Source: Lichenostomus cassidix
Taxonomy: Eukaryota > Chordata > Aves > Passeriformes > Meliphagidae
DNA: 64,000 nucleotides
NCBI GenBank assembly: GCA_008360975.2
Contig: CM039179.1
Location: 47,250,359 to 47,314,358 of the forward strand
Direction of reading: 5' to 3'
Under the pieces are notes generated by a model. That model was not told the DNA's origin. It saw only the letters and a program-made list of their open reading frames with translations, and made no database searches. Position numbers and translations under genes: made by a program. How positions within the stretch are numbered: position 1 is the first letter of the stretch; each line of letters begins with the position of its first letter. This document shows, piece after piece, positions 35,243 through 48,641 of the stretch.

Positions 35243-38200
35243 TGTCTCCCACTGGAGTCCCAGAAGCCAAGGCTTGTACCTTGCGTAGAAGTAAGAGACC
35301 AGTTGCAGTTCTCTGCTGCCAGGAAAAGAGGGAGGCAGATGTCATCTTCACAGCCTGTCAGTAATTGCGGCATTGGGTCCTCCAGGGTTTCCCTCCCATT
35401 CTGTCAGTAATGTTGATTTGAAGTTGTGGATGTTAACCTAGAATTTATTTACAAGACAGCATTTCTGAAGTCAGCTTTCAAATGTTACGGTTTGCTGAAA
35501 TAACAGAATGCACGAAGATTAACAAGTGTAATCCCACACAACTTTCTCCTAGGAAAAGAAAAACCACAAGCAGTTTTAAAGAATCATAAAGATGAAATTC
35601 AGCATTAAGAGTTGGTTGTTTATCATAACTGAAACTTCTATGCCTTAGCTGAATCCATGAGGACATGCTTGGGACTGACAATAAATTCAGTGTGCCTGGG
35701 TAGTCTGTGTGGTGTGTCCTGTCTCTATACAATCAGCTGGAGAACAGGGGACATGAACATTTAGTTGCAATGGAAATAATTTTCTTGCACTGAGAAACAG
35801 GCCCCCAAATTTTAAGCAATGCATTTGTGATTTTTACCTTGTTGTGTAATACCAGTTTGTGAGTTAACTTCTTCCACAGAGTTTGCAGACTCCTTCAATG
35901 GCAGTGCTGTTCCAAGTGAAGCATGCAGTGAATAGTTAATCATTAATTCTTCATGGTTCATATTTGCTGTCTGCTTTACTGCATATAGTTTGATATAGTT
36001 CCTTCCAATAGACTTAATGCTTTCATTAGGAGTCACATGCTGGATCTTTATCTGAGCTATTATCACAGTCCAGACATAGCATTACAGCCTCCCTTTGTAA
36101 GCCAAAGTTACAGAGTTCAGAAAGGCTTAAAACTTAATAAATACTCTGGGGTTTATGGTAATGGAACAGCTGCAGTGGCAGACTGACACACACACCCTGA
36201 CTGAGCCTGCCTAGTTGCTGTAAACAGGTGCACCTAGAGGCTAAAGCTCTTTTTTTTTGGCCATGACACTAATTTCATTGTCAAAGTCTAGCTTGACAAT
36301 TGTGTGTGTGTTAGGATAATGTAAAGGAATCCAGACACATGTGGTGAACGAAATTCCTGGCTTTTGCAAAGGGGGTGATTTTTTAAATTGAAATTGCAGT
36401 TATCATTGTACAGATAAAATAGCCAACCACTTGTAACAAAAAAAATATCTTTTGTTATTATTGGAAATCATAGGCTGTAAGATATGGGGAAACTGCCCTC
36501 AGAATGACAAAAATCACCACAAACTGCTGTAAATTATGGTACATACTGTTCATTCTAGGTACATTCCAGGAAGCTCTAAACCTTTACTTTAAATTTTCAG
36601 ACACAGCCTGGGATCAGATTCATATGTGCTTTGGAAAAACTAGCTTCTCACTGTGTGAAAGTGCACAAGTGGGAAGGCAGAGGCATTTGAAAACTTCGGC
36701 TCAAGTGCTTTAGATCAGATCACTAGGCCTGTGGCTAACCTACTCAGCCACACTAGAAACACTTCCCTCCTCCTCACTGCACATTAATCTGCCTATTTCT
36801 TGGAAGATAATCACCACAATCAGGATCAACGGTAAATAGTTGCATTTGGCATTCCCATTTGTTGACACCTTCCACTGGGGATGCAGTGAATTTAATTTAC
36901 ATTGGATGAATCACCTCTCACGTAAAAGTTTTTTTCCTTCCAGCCACTTTTGGAGGGTCTTCTTGACAGGATGTGATGTCCCAGAAAGGGCAAGTGAAAT
37001 TTAAATAGGTTACCATGGAAAAAAAATACCTCTTTGCATCAATACAACACTTTCTACAAGCTAATAAGCTCAGCTGAGAAGCAAATTATATGAGTCTGGG
37101 TAGAGTCCTGTGTTAATACAGCTGTATTGCTTCCTGTAACTGAGCAAGACTATCCAGGGTGGCTTCCAGTATCTCTGCATGACAGTGAACGGTGCCACAG
37201 ATACATATCCTTAGCCCATGGCTTTGAAATGGGCAAGTTTCCCTTGTTTGAGGTAATAAAGGGCTTTACCTCATCGATGTGAAAGATCCCATAGAATATA
37301 ACAGATGAAGCCAATATAAGTGTAGAGATATATTCCGTGGAAATTAATTCAGAATTAAATCCCTTCTGAAGGTCTGTAAGCCATACAGTAAAATTCAATA
37401 CAGATTACATTTCTGCTTTAGAAATTGATGAGTCGATTGAAACATGGAGATTCACTTTAAATTCCATTTGGTTTCCCTCTGGTGACTGGAAACTGTGTAG
37501 AAACAGGGGCATGTCTTTTTAGGATTCATATTCTCTCAGCGGGACTCTGAACCCAGAGTTTCCAAAGAGAGTTTTTGTCACCCCTCTTTTATAGACCATT
37601 TCTAGGCTTTTCAATCGGCAGCTGTGGCCTGAGTGTTTATGGAGATGTCACAATCAGGCTTCCTCAGCTTGGTAGCTGGAAAAGTCATTTTTACCTACCT
37701 TCAAGAAATCAAATTTTCCAGACAATTTCCCCATAGTGAGACAAACTATGCACTTGTAATGTCTCAAAACTGATTTAGAGATATTTCTAAGAGAATGCTC
37801 TTAATAATCATCAAACAGAGGTTTTTTGCATAAAGGCCCATGGAGGGGGTCCAGCTGGGTTTGAATTTCCTTGTGTTAAAGTCCAAAAGGTTCCACACAT
37901 GTTTTAGAAACTAGTCTATCAAACTGTGATTGGCTGTCAGATTTGATAAAAATTAGTTACCACATGTGCTTAATAAATGATCCAAAACAGGAAGCCCAGC
38001 ATCCGACGAAATAGATGATGTAGTGCCAGCAGGAGATATCTGGAATATGCGTTGCTCAAAAAGAAAAGATATTTTGCCATTGGGCAATAGTTCACAAGAA
38101 TCAGCTGTAATTGTCTCCTTTCACTTGGTGCTCTGCAATTCAGATATTTGAATTGTTCTGAGAGCCTTCTCCACACCCCTTGAAATTACTGAAGGAAATT

Positions 38201-41200
38201 ATGGTGATTAATCTCTTCTTCTGCCAGTTTGTCTATGAATGAAGAACATAATTTTGCTTTAACACTTCATCAATGTGCACTGCAGATTTACTAATTCAAT
38301 ATAGGTTGAAAGTTGGGGTTATTTTGGACACATTTTTAAAACATATGTGGTTATTTATCGATCTTTAAATGCTTTTGCCTTCCACATAACCCCTATCTCA
38401 CAACCCAAGATTGTAATTTTTGTGGCATTTTCAGAGATTGATAAGGCCCAGCAGCTTTCAATGCTTCTCTGGTGTCTTATGTATCTTAAGGTCAGTCCCC
38501 TGCTCTCTCCCTTATAGGAATTAACATTTTGATTAACATCACACAAGAGTGCTCTTGTCCCTCCCGTGACTTTCTTTCATCAATGTTGCAAAATATTTGT
38601 CTGGTACTTTCCCCTTCTGGTCAGGACAAAATAAGCTATATTAATACAGCAGCATGCATACACTGTAGGTATTTTTTGTTTATACATAATTAGTGTTTAG
38701 TTATAATAGGGTCAAAAGTCCTAGGCATACAAGTGACAAGGAACATGAGGGGTCCAGCTGTGGTTTTTTTGGATACCAAGAGCTTTGGCTGTTTGCAGAG
38801 AACAGGGTCCATACAACTGGAGAAGCTAGAATGCAACTATTTATACTTCTCAGCATTCTTTTGCTGTTTGTTTTTTAAATATAGAGGGCCTGACTTTGAC
38901 CACATTCAATTCCTTCTTTTATTTTACCAATGTTTTTATCTTCAGTATTCTCTTGCCTCAATTTTGCATTTCAGTAAGGATCCATTGTTGGCTTTCTCTG
39001 TTATTTCCAGTACTTCCCTCATTTTGTTCCACTTTCTCCTGCTTCTTTTATAGCCCATGTCCAGATCTTTTGTGTCCAAGCCTGTGAAACACACAGACAC
39101 CTATGACAGCGTAGCACTAGAAAGAACATAATATGTAAATACGTCTGTTTCCCAGAAATTACTGTATTTCTTTTGGCTGCTCTGTGGCATGACAAACCTA
39201 GTTCTACTGGTGCCACCTAAACTGAAGGGTTACTGTATTTTCTTTCCTTGCAGCCAATGTAAACCAGAAGCAAATTAGAACTGTTAGCCACACTAATGGA
39301 GTTGGCAATACTCGCCAACAGTAGCAATGGGAAAGGCAAATGCGATATGTGACAATGCACCCAGCTCCTCTGCACATCAAGATGTGACTCACAAATTTTG
39401 GAGTCATTAAACTGGCAGCAGTATAGCCTGGTCAAGAGAAAAACAAACTCCCAAGGAGAGATTATATTACACAGTAAGATTTAGTTTTGAGGCTGGCTTT
39501 TATAAATTGCTTTTTTATTTTTCCTCAGTTCCTGCAGGAAGACTTCCTGGCTGCAAGATAAAGAAAAGAATAATAAGAAAATTTATCTTAATTACCCAGA
39601 ACTACCAGAAAAGTTCCTGTTGATCTCCAGGCTGGATTTTCATCTCTATTTGAGAAGTCAAGCAGACTCTGCTCAGAGGTTCAGCTACCAGCTCTAAATG
39701 ATTACCCCAGAAGCAGGGAGCATTTGAAATAAATGGAACAGCTGTCTACATCTCCTGAGCTATAAAAGGGACTGAATTTCAATACAGAAACACAAATAAC
39801 AAAGTAGTTTCTCGGGCTGTGATAGCTTTTGAGAAAGCCATTGAGAGCTTTTCCTTTTCAGCCTCCTGGTTCCCCCTGGAGCTTAGAAACCACCTGTTCC
39901 AAGGAGCTTCTGGGACTGAATGGCTGGAAGGTAGATCTCCTTCTGAAACAAAACCAAAAGGCACAGAGGATGCCATCACTCTAGACTCAGGGAAGGCTTG
40001 CTGTTGTTGTCACTTTGACTTTTTTGTGTATTTTTTGCTTCAGATAGAACGGTGATTCCAGCTAAATATTATGTGCTTGCTTAGTGCTTGTAATTTTTTT
40101 TTGAGAGGGGAAGGTTGATGATTTGTTCTCATGTTTGCATTTTTAAACCTATTTTTAAAAAAGCCCAGTGGAATATTTTTTGTTCTAACAGACATGGAGT
40201 AAGAAACAAACCTGGTAAGAGGTTTTCACCTGACTCTCATTTACACAGACCTGTTTTGAGTCATCTGACTCATGTGATGATGCCTAGGCCAGTGCAAACA
40301 TCTATTTTCTAAGGCACAAAATATTGCCATATAGCAGTTAGTTTTGCAGCTTGACACAAGTATCAATTTTATCATGATTTTAAATGAAATTAAGCCTTCA
40401 TGTTTATAATAAATGTTTGCATTATTTCTGGGCTGGGAGGAAGGATTAGAGGAGAATCCTTTCAATCACCTTTCTTCACTTTCAGCTTTCTGCTGACCAC
40501 TGGGAGAGAGCCTGCACGATACAAGATAGCATCTGCTGTTATTAAAACAACTGACAAACTGTGACCTGCTCCTTTTCTTTGTTTCCCACTGAGTAAGGTG
40601 CAACCTAGGGTACATTTGACATGCTGAGACACACTGCTGGGAGACACGGTGACTCCAATGATGTTCATGGCTATGTGGTTTTTGCAGTTCATTATGAATT
40701 TTCAAGGGAGAAATTCCACATTTTGGATTAGCAAGAAGAGATGGCTATATTGTTTGAACAAAAATAACTTTTGGATTTCTGTTGAAAAACAACTATCTCT
40801 TTCAAAATGCCCGTGGATATTTTGTTAAAATAGAAACCTAGTTTTTAAAGTGTATTAAAAGTGTTAATACAGTGCCTGCTGCCAGAAGAGCCCACTGCAG
40901 TGCTGTTGAAGGAAGGAGGACAGCATCGTTATTTATGAGCGTCTGCACTCTCTCAGCCTTTCATGAGACCCTAATTTTATCTGGCAGCTCTTAAGAATCT
41001 CTGAGAAACTGGGTCCTTTGTTACCGCTGCATCCATCTAACTTCTGCACCTAAAAAGACATGGGCACTTTTTTCATAAATAAAGAAGTCCAAACATTCTG
41101 ACATTAATGTCACACTACTGTTTTAGGCCCTAAACCTTCAAGCTCCTCTCTCTGGGCAGGCACCAATAAGTGCCCCTTTTTGCTCAGCTTCCAACTCTGG

Positions 41201-41408
41201 CTTCTACAATAGTTTTGCTGAGAACAGAATCAGGCCTCAGTCATCTGTTTTCATCAGGGGAAAAACAAGACAAAACAAAACAAACAAAACCCCTTTATTA
41301 CCCTTTGACAGGAGTAGAGCTAAGCCCAAGGGGTTATTTTTCTTCCATTAACTTTTTCTAACCTCATTCCTCCCTCATTTTTTTTCTCAGATTTACTACC
41401 AAACAGTT

Positions 41409-41470
41409 CATGCACATGTGTGCATGTGCCTGTGTGTCTGTCTGTGTGTGCATGTGTGTGTACGTGCACA
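41409..41470 (+). repeat. TG/TGTC-rich imperfect microsatellite
   Basis: Imperfect alternating TG with CATG, TCTG and TACG interruptions over about 60 bases. Strongly alternating purine-pyrimidine, so prone to Z-DNA. Confidence 0.8.
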
Positions 41471-43689
41471 TTTATCCTTGTAATGAAAAGGAATCTATCT
41501 GTTCAGATAATTTGCTGTTGTTTGCAACACGATACAGCTAGTCCTTTTGATTTCAGTGTGAATAAACAGTCTGATCCCGTAAAATGGGCCTTTTCTCTCC
41601 CGAGAGCTTGTTCCAAGACTGCGGAACCCAGGCTAGCAAAGAACATCTGCAACAGTTAGTGGAAACCCTAAGAATTCTTGTGAATAAATAGATTGGAAAC
41701 TAAGCTGGAAATTTCTCAGCGAGATATAAATTTTAAAAAATGAAATCCAGTTGAAGTACCCAGATTCCCTGGGAGAATATAAGTCTAGCCAACCCAAGTC
41801 TAAATACATGTGGTAGTGATCACTGTATGCTGTTTCCAGTTTATCATCAAAAACAATCATAGCAAAATTATTGTCATTCAAGTTTAGCTTCTAATAAAGC
41901 AATGTTAAAAACCTCTTTTATAATGAACATGTTTGTTAGAAAAAGATGAAACAATGCATTTTTTAAAAACTTCCTCTCGTTTGTTTTTTTTTTTTTGGCT
42001 GTTGCCAGATATCTTAGATAAATATTAAATTTTTCAGTAAAGGCCACCAATGAAGAGCAATACAGATCAGGTAGATTTAAGCGCTTTATTTCAAGTTTTA
42101 CATTGGTTTGCTTTTCAAAATATTCATGGTGGTAACCCTTTTCAGATCAGACTCAGTGAAAAACTGTTCAAAGGGCAAGATTGCTTAACTCTTTAGACTT
42201 TCACTTTTATGCTCTCTCTTTCCTTAGATGTGCCTTCTTCATTTTGTTTGCATGCTCACTCTCACAGTTATTAAGCTAACACAGTCCTTAGAAACTGTCT
42301 TCAATTGTTTTGATATTTACAAGTGGCAGAGTGTTATGAAGCAAAACATTTGAGTTATATAGATTATAAGTTAATAGATATGAGTTACCAGCTTCGTGGG
42401 AAATACTTCACCCTTATAAAAAAAAAAGGCAATATTGTTTGGCTTGATTTAGTATAGCTTTGGTACGTTGAATAAATCATTTGCAGCTGGCTTAGCCCTG
42501 CACATGCTCTGGGGGTGAGGAACACATGCATGTTATCAATTCATTATTTATGCTGCAGTTCGTTACCACTTATGTGCTGGACAGCGACATCACTGTCTAC
42601 ATCTGAGGGTATACCAGTAATGGCAAGAGATATCAAGCTGTTGGGAAGAAAGCAAAAGCTATACTGTGGTTGGATTAACATTTGATTTCCTAAACAGTAC
42701 AGCTTTGAAAGCATGGGAAAATTTGCCTACTGAGCATGCTGGATTTTTTTAAAAAACATAAAGCCTGCCAAGCTCCTAAACCTAAGGGGAAAAAAAGACC
42801 TTGTGGAGAACTTTAATTAAAGTAAATGGAGAAATCTCTCCTCCTCTTTCTGACAAAACCATAAATATGCTATTTTAACTCTATGCTTAAACGGTTTTTT
42901 AATCTACTCATAAAAAAGGTTAAGGAAGAAATTTTCACAAGTGTTTTCTAGTGTTTCAGTCCCTATCTCTCCTTTTTTTTGCCTATTATGGCAAAGAGAA
43001 GAAAGTCTATTCAAGAGAATACTGGCCAAAATTGTTCCAGAAAACCTAGTGTTTCTCATAAATATGTTCATGTACCAAATGCTTACTCAGTTTAGTCTGC
43101 TTTGGAGGCAAATGAAGTTTTCCCCCACTTTTGCTGTATGGATACAGGCTGCTGAAGTGACTGTACTAAGGATGCCCTCTACTGAGAAAAAAAGGACAGG
43201 AGTTTAAACAGGAGAGCTACATAGAATCTTCACCAGTTAGCATGAGTAATAAAAGACCATTTTTTTCAGGTGTAGAGAACATGGAGCTTTATTTAATTTT
43301 TCAATTTGAGAACAGTTCTGATGAGCGTGTGGACACATTAGGCTACAGAATTATAAGTTATAGCAATACCAACAAATTACACTGGGTCAGAGAATGTTCC
43401 CAAGCAATTTATCTTGATCATCTGCACTATTCAAGTGCTGGAAGGGACTCCACACATCTTTGGATGACATCTATTTGCAGGTTCCTGAACAAATTCTGTG
43501 TATGGCTTGGCAGTTGGCACAGGACAGTGTCCTTCTTGAGTAGGACAGAGTTGGCCACTTCATTTTGGGTGACCAAGGCACTTAAATATTAGATAGATAC
43601 ACATTCCCCTATTCTAGCTGGAATCATGTCAGAAAACAAACTTAGGCAGATTTAAATTATCAGTATTGATGTAGCCTTAGAAAACAGGG

Positions 43690-44080
43690 ATACAGGGAGA
43701 CCAATAAGGTCAACTGCTTCTTGCAAATGGGGTAGACTGTGCATGACAAATGCTCAGTGCTCGTGACAGATGTTTGTCCATGAAGTTCTCAAAAACCTCT
43801 AGGGACAGAGATCACATAATCACCACTGGCTGCTCATTTAATTGATAATCATGCTTGGTTTTATTCAAATTGAACATAAATACACCCTTCAGCAATGTTA
43901 GGCAACTATTTTCCTATGCCAGTGGACTAAGGAAAGACTGTGTTTCTTTTCTCTTTGCAGCCAGCCTTTAAATATTTAGGATGACAATATATGGCTTCTG
44001 TGTTTTCTTCTTAAGGTTAAAAATACTCAATTATTTTAAAGTTTCTTGTGAGTCATGGTTGGCTGTTCTCTAACATCACA
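43690..44080 (-). mobile_element. Ancient CR1-type LINE remnant, minus strand
   Basis: A heavily diverged copy of the 3' region of an old CR1 lineage of the kind common in turtles and crocodiles. On the plus strand the matching order is GACCAATAAGGTCAACTGC, GACAGATGTTTGTCC, TTCTCAAAAACCTC, a run with CAGCAATGTTAGGCAACT, GTGGACTAAGGAAAG, CAGCCTTTAAATATTTAGGA, then TTTTCTTCTTAAGGTTAAAA. These correspond to the CR1 3' part read in reverse, as in the younger copy at 18946-20545. No reading frame survives. The divergence is much larger than in the younger CR1, so it was probably inserted before birds radiated. The call rests on ordered similarity to remembered consensus sequence. Confidence 0.6.
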
Positions 44081-47000
44081 CACATATATGAAGTATTTAA
44101 GTCAACATATTGACAACTAATGGACTATAAGAAAATTCAGCCAGTAAACTGACTCATCCTCTGTTGTCAATGTAAAGACATACCCAGCTCCCGAGGCTGA
44201 GCCATCTCATGCAAAAACAGCTAACTGACATTTGAGGAGTATGTTCTGAAGATATCTTTTTCTTACTACTGACAACAGAATTAGTCCAGGTTTACTAATT
44301 CCTACTGATGTGATTTACAGAGACTTGCTAAAACAAGAGCTGGAGCAAGAGAGGTGATTTATTATCATTGTTAGTGCCAAAATGTCTATCAGCAAATCCT
44401 GAATTCTTGAAAACCACAACACCTGTGGCATGTCCCTGTAATAGCCACCACAGGTCCAAACAGAGACCAACAGCTTCCTGGAAATAAGAATAATTTTATT
44501 CTTGCTTATATGCTTTTGTGATCAATAGTTTTCTTGGAATCAGCTAGCACATGGGCTGCAGACATTTATGGGAAAGCAGGAAATGCTGTGTGTGCTGGAC
44601 AGGAGGATGTGATCACAACAATATTTTTGTTCAGAGGAGTCTCCTGATGGAAAAATAAACATTCTGTAGAATGTGGTCTACCTGGTCTTCTTATACACAG
44701 GGAGACATACAAAGTGTAAGACACTACTGACCATTTATGAATGCACCCTTAGAGTGACTGACTTGAGTCCATTCTCAGAGCAGTACCCAAATCACATCCT
44801 CCAACATTTTATCCTTTCTTAGCTATGAATAGGAGAGAGATATAACTATGAGGTCTCTTCCTGGAGCCTGAATATCTTCTACAATAATAAGGAAAACATT
44901 TGTAATGGAAAGCAAAACATTTGGTTTTTTGCCAGCAAGAACGAAATGCTGGGAAAATTATTTTTTTTTTAATATTATGTTGACCATATGCATTATTTAC
45001 CAAGTTTTCTTCACTTTATCAAAAGGATGCCCTATTTTACTCCAAAATTCTGTCAAAAGTGACCTGTCTTTCTCTAATGTAGGAGGAGGGAGCCCACCAG
45101 CGTTTTTTTCATTCACATAATCTGGGCACTCTTCTGAGTCCCCTCCATTTTCAAGGGTCTTTGAGGTTTTTTCCATGTCTTTTGATCCCAGAAAAGATGG
45201 AGCCAGACAGGCAAATGCTTCCCATCACTTGATGTCCCAACCATTGTTATCTCAGCCTTTGAAGCTGAGAAGCTAGGGCTCTTATCTGTGCCATTGTCTC
45301 ACCTTTCCTGTTAACTCCTGCAGCCTTTCCTTTTAGAGTTTCCTTTGCAAAAGGAACCAGCACTCAGGCACCAGAGAAAGCAAAAGCACACAGAGCCTTG
45401 AAAGATTGCACAATTTTACAGAATTGCCCCAGAGGCAATTTCAGGACATGGAGAAACAGTGGGGTTTTAAGAGAGTCTGCCCAAAACATCATAAAAAAGT
45501 GATTTCTTGGTAACCATGGCAAATCACATGATGCACGTTGGATGGAATTCCATGATTTCACCAATGTGTGCCTGGAAGCTGCAACACAGTGGAGTGAGAC
45601 TGCAGATCCCCAGAGGCTGAGGCATTCTCCCACTAGGGTCACTGGTGATGAGGAGCCCTAGGTATTTGTCTTTCTTTTTGTGAAAGGATGTCCTGTAATC
45701 TAAAAGTTATATGCTCAAAAACTGGATTGAAATCAATGCTGTGTTCTGACTTCAGCAATGCAGATTTTTCTATATTTACATTCTCACTATGTGATACAAA
45801 AATCTTTAGAGTTGCGTGAATAGTTGGTTACCTGGTAAGGCAGTAAAGACCAAGACCTAAGTATATCTTTTAGACAGATTAGTTTTAAATTACCTAATGA
45901 AGTACCTAAATTAAGGCATTAGTGTCCTTTGCATTTCCCTATGGTTAATGGAGAAAACTAGAGGGTCTCTAAAATACTGTCTAGAAAATCTCTCTGAAGT
46001 AGTATTTTGTTGTAACACTAACATAAAAATGTACAGGTAAAACATTATTTGCAGGCAGAGTTAATATCTATTACTGATGTAGGTGGAAGAATTAGACAAG
46101 CCTTATATATATACCTCAAGGTATAGAAACATTTCTTAGGATTGGAAAGAGAAGCAACAAATGCTTTGACATCTGGAATTGAAATTTAATAGTATATCCA
46201 TATTAACACTTTTGGTATGCAAAGGAAGGGGTTATCAATAGGAATTAAAATAATTGTACTGAAAAGGAAGACATCCTTAGGAAAATGTATTGTCAAGAAA
46301 GAGAAGAAGAGCTAGTTGCAATTGCTGGATTTTTTTTTAATAGCTTTCAGTCTTGTTTCAAAGGCTTCACATAATAACTAGAAAAAAGGACTTCTTAGTA
46401 ACTTTTTGTGGTATTTGCATTTTCCTGGTGAAGTTGCAATCTCAGCTTTTTCTGGTTAGGACTGGAACATACACAGAGAAATAAAAGTCATCTCAGAAAA
46501 GAACTGTATGAATATTCATATTTTGCTTGGTAGAATAATAAAAAAGAATAGAAAATGGAAAAGTGAGAGGAGTTCCAAAAGAAATAAGTAATCAAGTTAA
46601 GACCTTATTTTTGCAAAATAACCAACCGAGCTTTTGAAAGAATATTTTTAGATTAATTTAAAATATTTCAGTTCCAAATAAAAGATATTATTTGTAGTTC
46701 AGATAACTTTACACAATTTTAATTTTTTTAAAATATTTTTGTTGTATTTTTGGAGATGAATAAACAACACAGTGAAATACTTTATTATCAGAGATTGGTG
46801 CCCATGCTTGGTGCCACAGGGTACAAATGCTGAAAGTAGTGTGTACCCAGCAGTGCTGTTCAGCTTCAGCCTCTCTGGAGAAGACCATGTCCACTTTCCA
46901 TATGTCACTGAGTTACTTCTGAGCACCTTGTATTTGCACATATTCCTAAAACACTGTGTGCTAAACACATGCTGACCAATAAACCCAGAAAATCCCAAGC

Positions 47001-48618
47001 ACTTTAAAGAAAAGCTAGGATTGCAATGCAGAGCATTACTTTGCAAAACTGCCCAAATGCCAGCAGGACTTTCATTGTTTAGACAAGAAATATGGCAACA
47101 AAAGGACTACCTTAAATGACCTCTCTTAAGTGGAGTATTTGCCTATGTCACAGCAGAACATCAGTAGATCTTGAAAGCCAGGGGAATATCATTAATTTTA
47201 AACTGAACAGATGCACAGGCTAATACAAGGTCAAAGACAACAGCACTTACACTGTAAGAAATATCTAAGCTAAAGAAATTAAAAATAAGAGTCAAGCTTT
47301 CAAAGCTGGGTTTACACCCATAAGGGAAATTTGTACAGTGCATCGATGTGAGCAATAGATTTGGAGAGCAATATCATTCTTTACACTATGAGAGAAAGCT
47401 CTCCCCTGTTCAGTGTTAAAGTAAAATCCAAACAGCATATGATTAAACCTGAATTTTTAGATTGGTCATTGCAATGTTCCCTTTGTGCAAAATCAGAGGA
47501 TAAGTAATTTCACTTCAAAGCAGACAGTAAGTAAAGAAGACCCAAAAATGGCCATTTTAGAGAGGAAAGGTGGATGGATTCACTTGTATAGACATAGAAC
47601 AACCCATAAATGTTAAAGATAATATGTCTCCACAGAGTAATTTTTTTGAGACACATCATTGATGTGAAATATTTTTTCACCATCAGAGACATCACAGCAT
47701 GTTTGTCTATATTAAATGTTAATGTTATCTTTTGGAAAAATAAGCCACCATCTGGCTTGTATTTGGTAACAAGCTTTTTGCAATGAAAATAAAGTAAACA
47801 TATTAATGGTAAGACAACTACCAAGGTCTAAGTAAAGAGCCTTTTTTTCTCTGCAGAAAGACAGTTGAGGACCATAAACAGTGAATCTGAAGAGTTTTGG
47901 AAGGAGTCAGCAATATTCTGCTAAACAAAATTAACATTTCATAATAAACAAAATAGAAATCCCATCAAAAAAGAAAAACATTCTGGGGTAAGAAAATGGA
48001 CTGAAGTAAGGTCAGGACCACCATGGCCTGCTTGACTGAACAGAGGAGGAGCAGATACAAGAGTGGAACCATTCCATTTCAAAACTGGGATTGAGATACA
48101 ACAAAAAGATTGTTGAATGGGAACAAAATTTATTGTAGGATTCTCAATCCTTATTTGTCCACAGGTGATTCCACAGGTTGTGTTACTACAGATCTTAGGC
48201 ATCAGGAGAGGCAAAAGTGCAAATCAGTGGTTTGTGCATGTCCTACCAAAAAATAAACATACAAAAAGAGTATTTTGTTTGTCATGGTTTTTTATAAAAA
48301 TGTATACAACTCTACCCAGTAAAGCTGCAGGTAGCTGATACTGCCATGGAAGTCCCAAGAATACATAGAGGAATAATTTTATTTGATTATACGTATATAC
48401 AGAGTTTTCAGTGCTCTTAGACAACAACCAGAAATGTCTTGATGAAAATACTGAAAAATACTATCATTTTGCCAGTCAAGGACACCCACTGTAAAGCTAT
48501 TACATTTAACAAGTTGAAAACACTGCTAATAATGGAAGTAGGCTTTAACTTTTTTTTAACCATGCTGTTTGCAAGCAGAAACATGCTGCAAACATGCTTC
48601 TGACATTTCAAAGAGGCT

Positions 48619-48641
48619 GGGGGTAGGAAGGGGGGGGTGGG
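48619..48641 (+). other. Potential G-quadruplex
   Basis: G runs GGGGG, then a run of eight G that can supply two tracts, then TGGG, with loops of 7 bases or fewer. This fits the standard four-tract rule. No promoter or gene context was seen. Confidence 0.6.

Larger units (their letters stand above)
34400..43689. other. Gene-free unique sequence
   Basis: No gene recognised. It contains an 18-bp minisatellite (35196-35242), a consensus TATA-like box (39761-39770), a TG-rich tract (41409-41470) and candidate constrained blocks at 37960-38110, 40900-41080 and 42480-42620. Reading frames are short and unrelated to known proteins. Confidence 0.55.

Noticed and set aside
47835..47900. TTTTTTTCTCTGCAG acceptor-like sequence
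   Set aside because: No open frame or donor follows; polypyrimidine-AG strings are common in AT-rich DNA.
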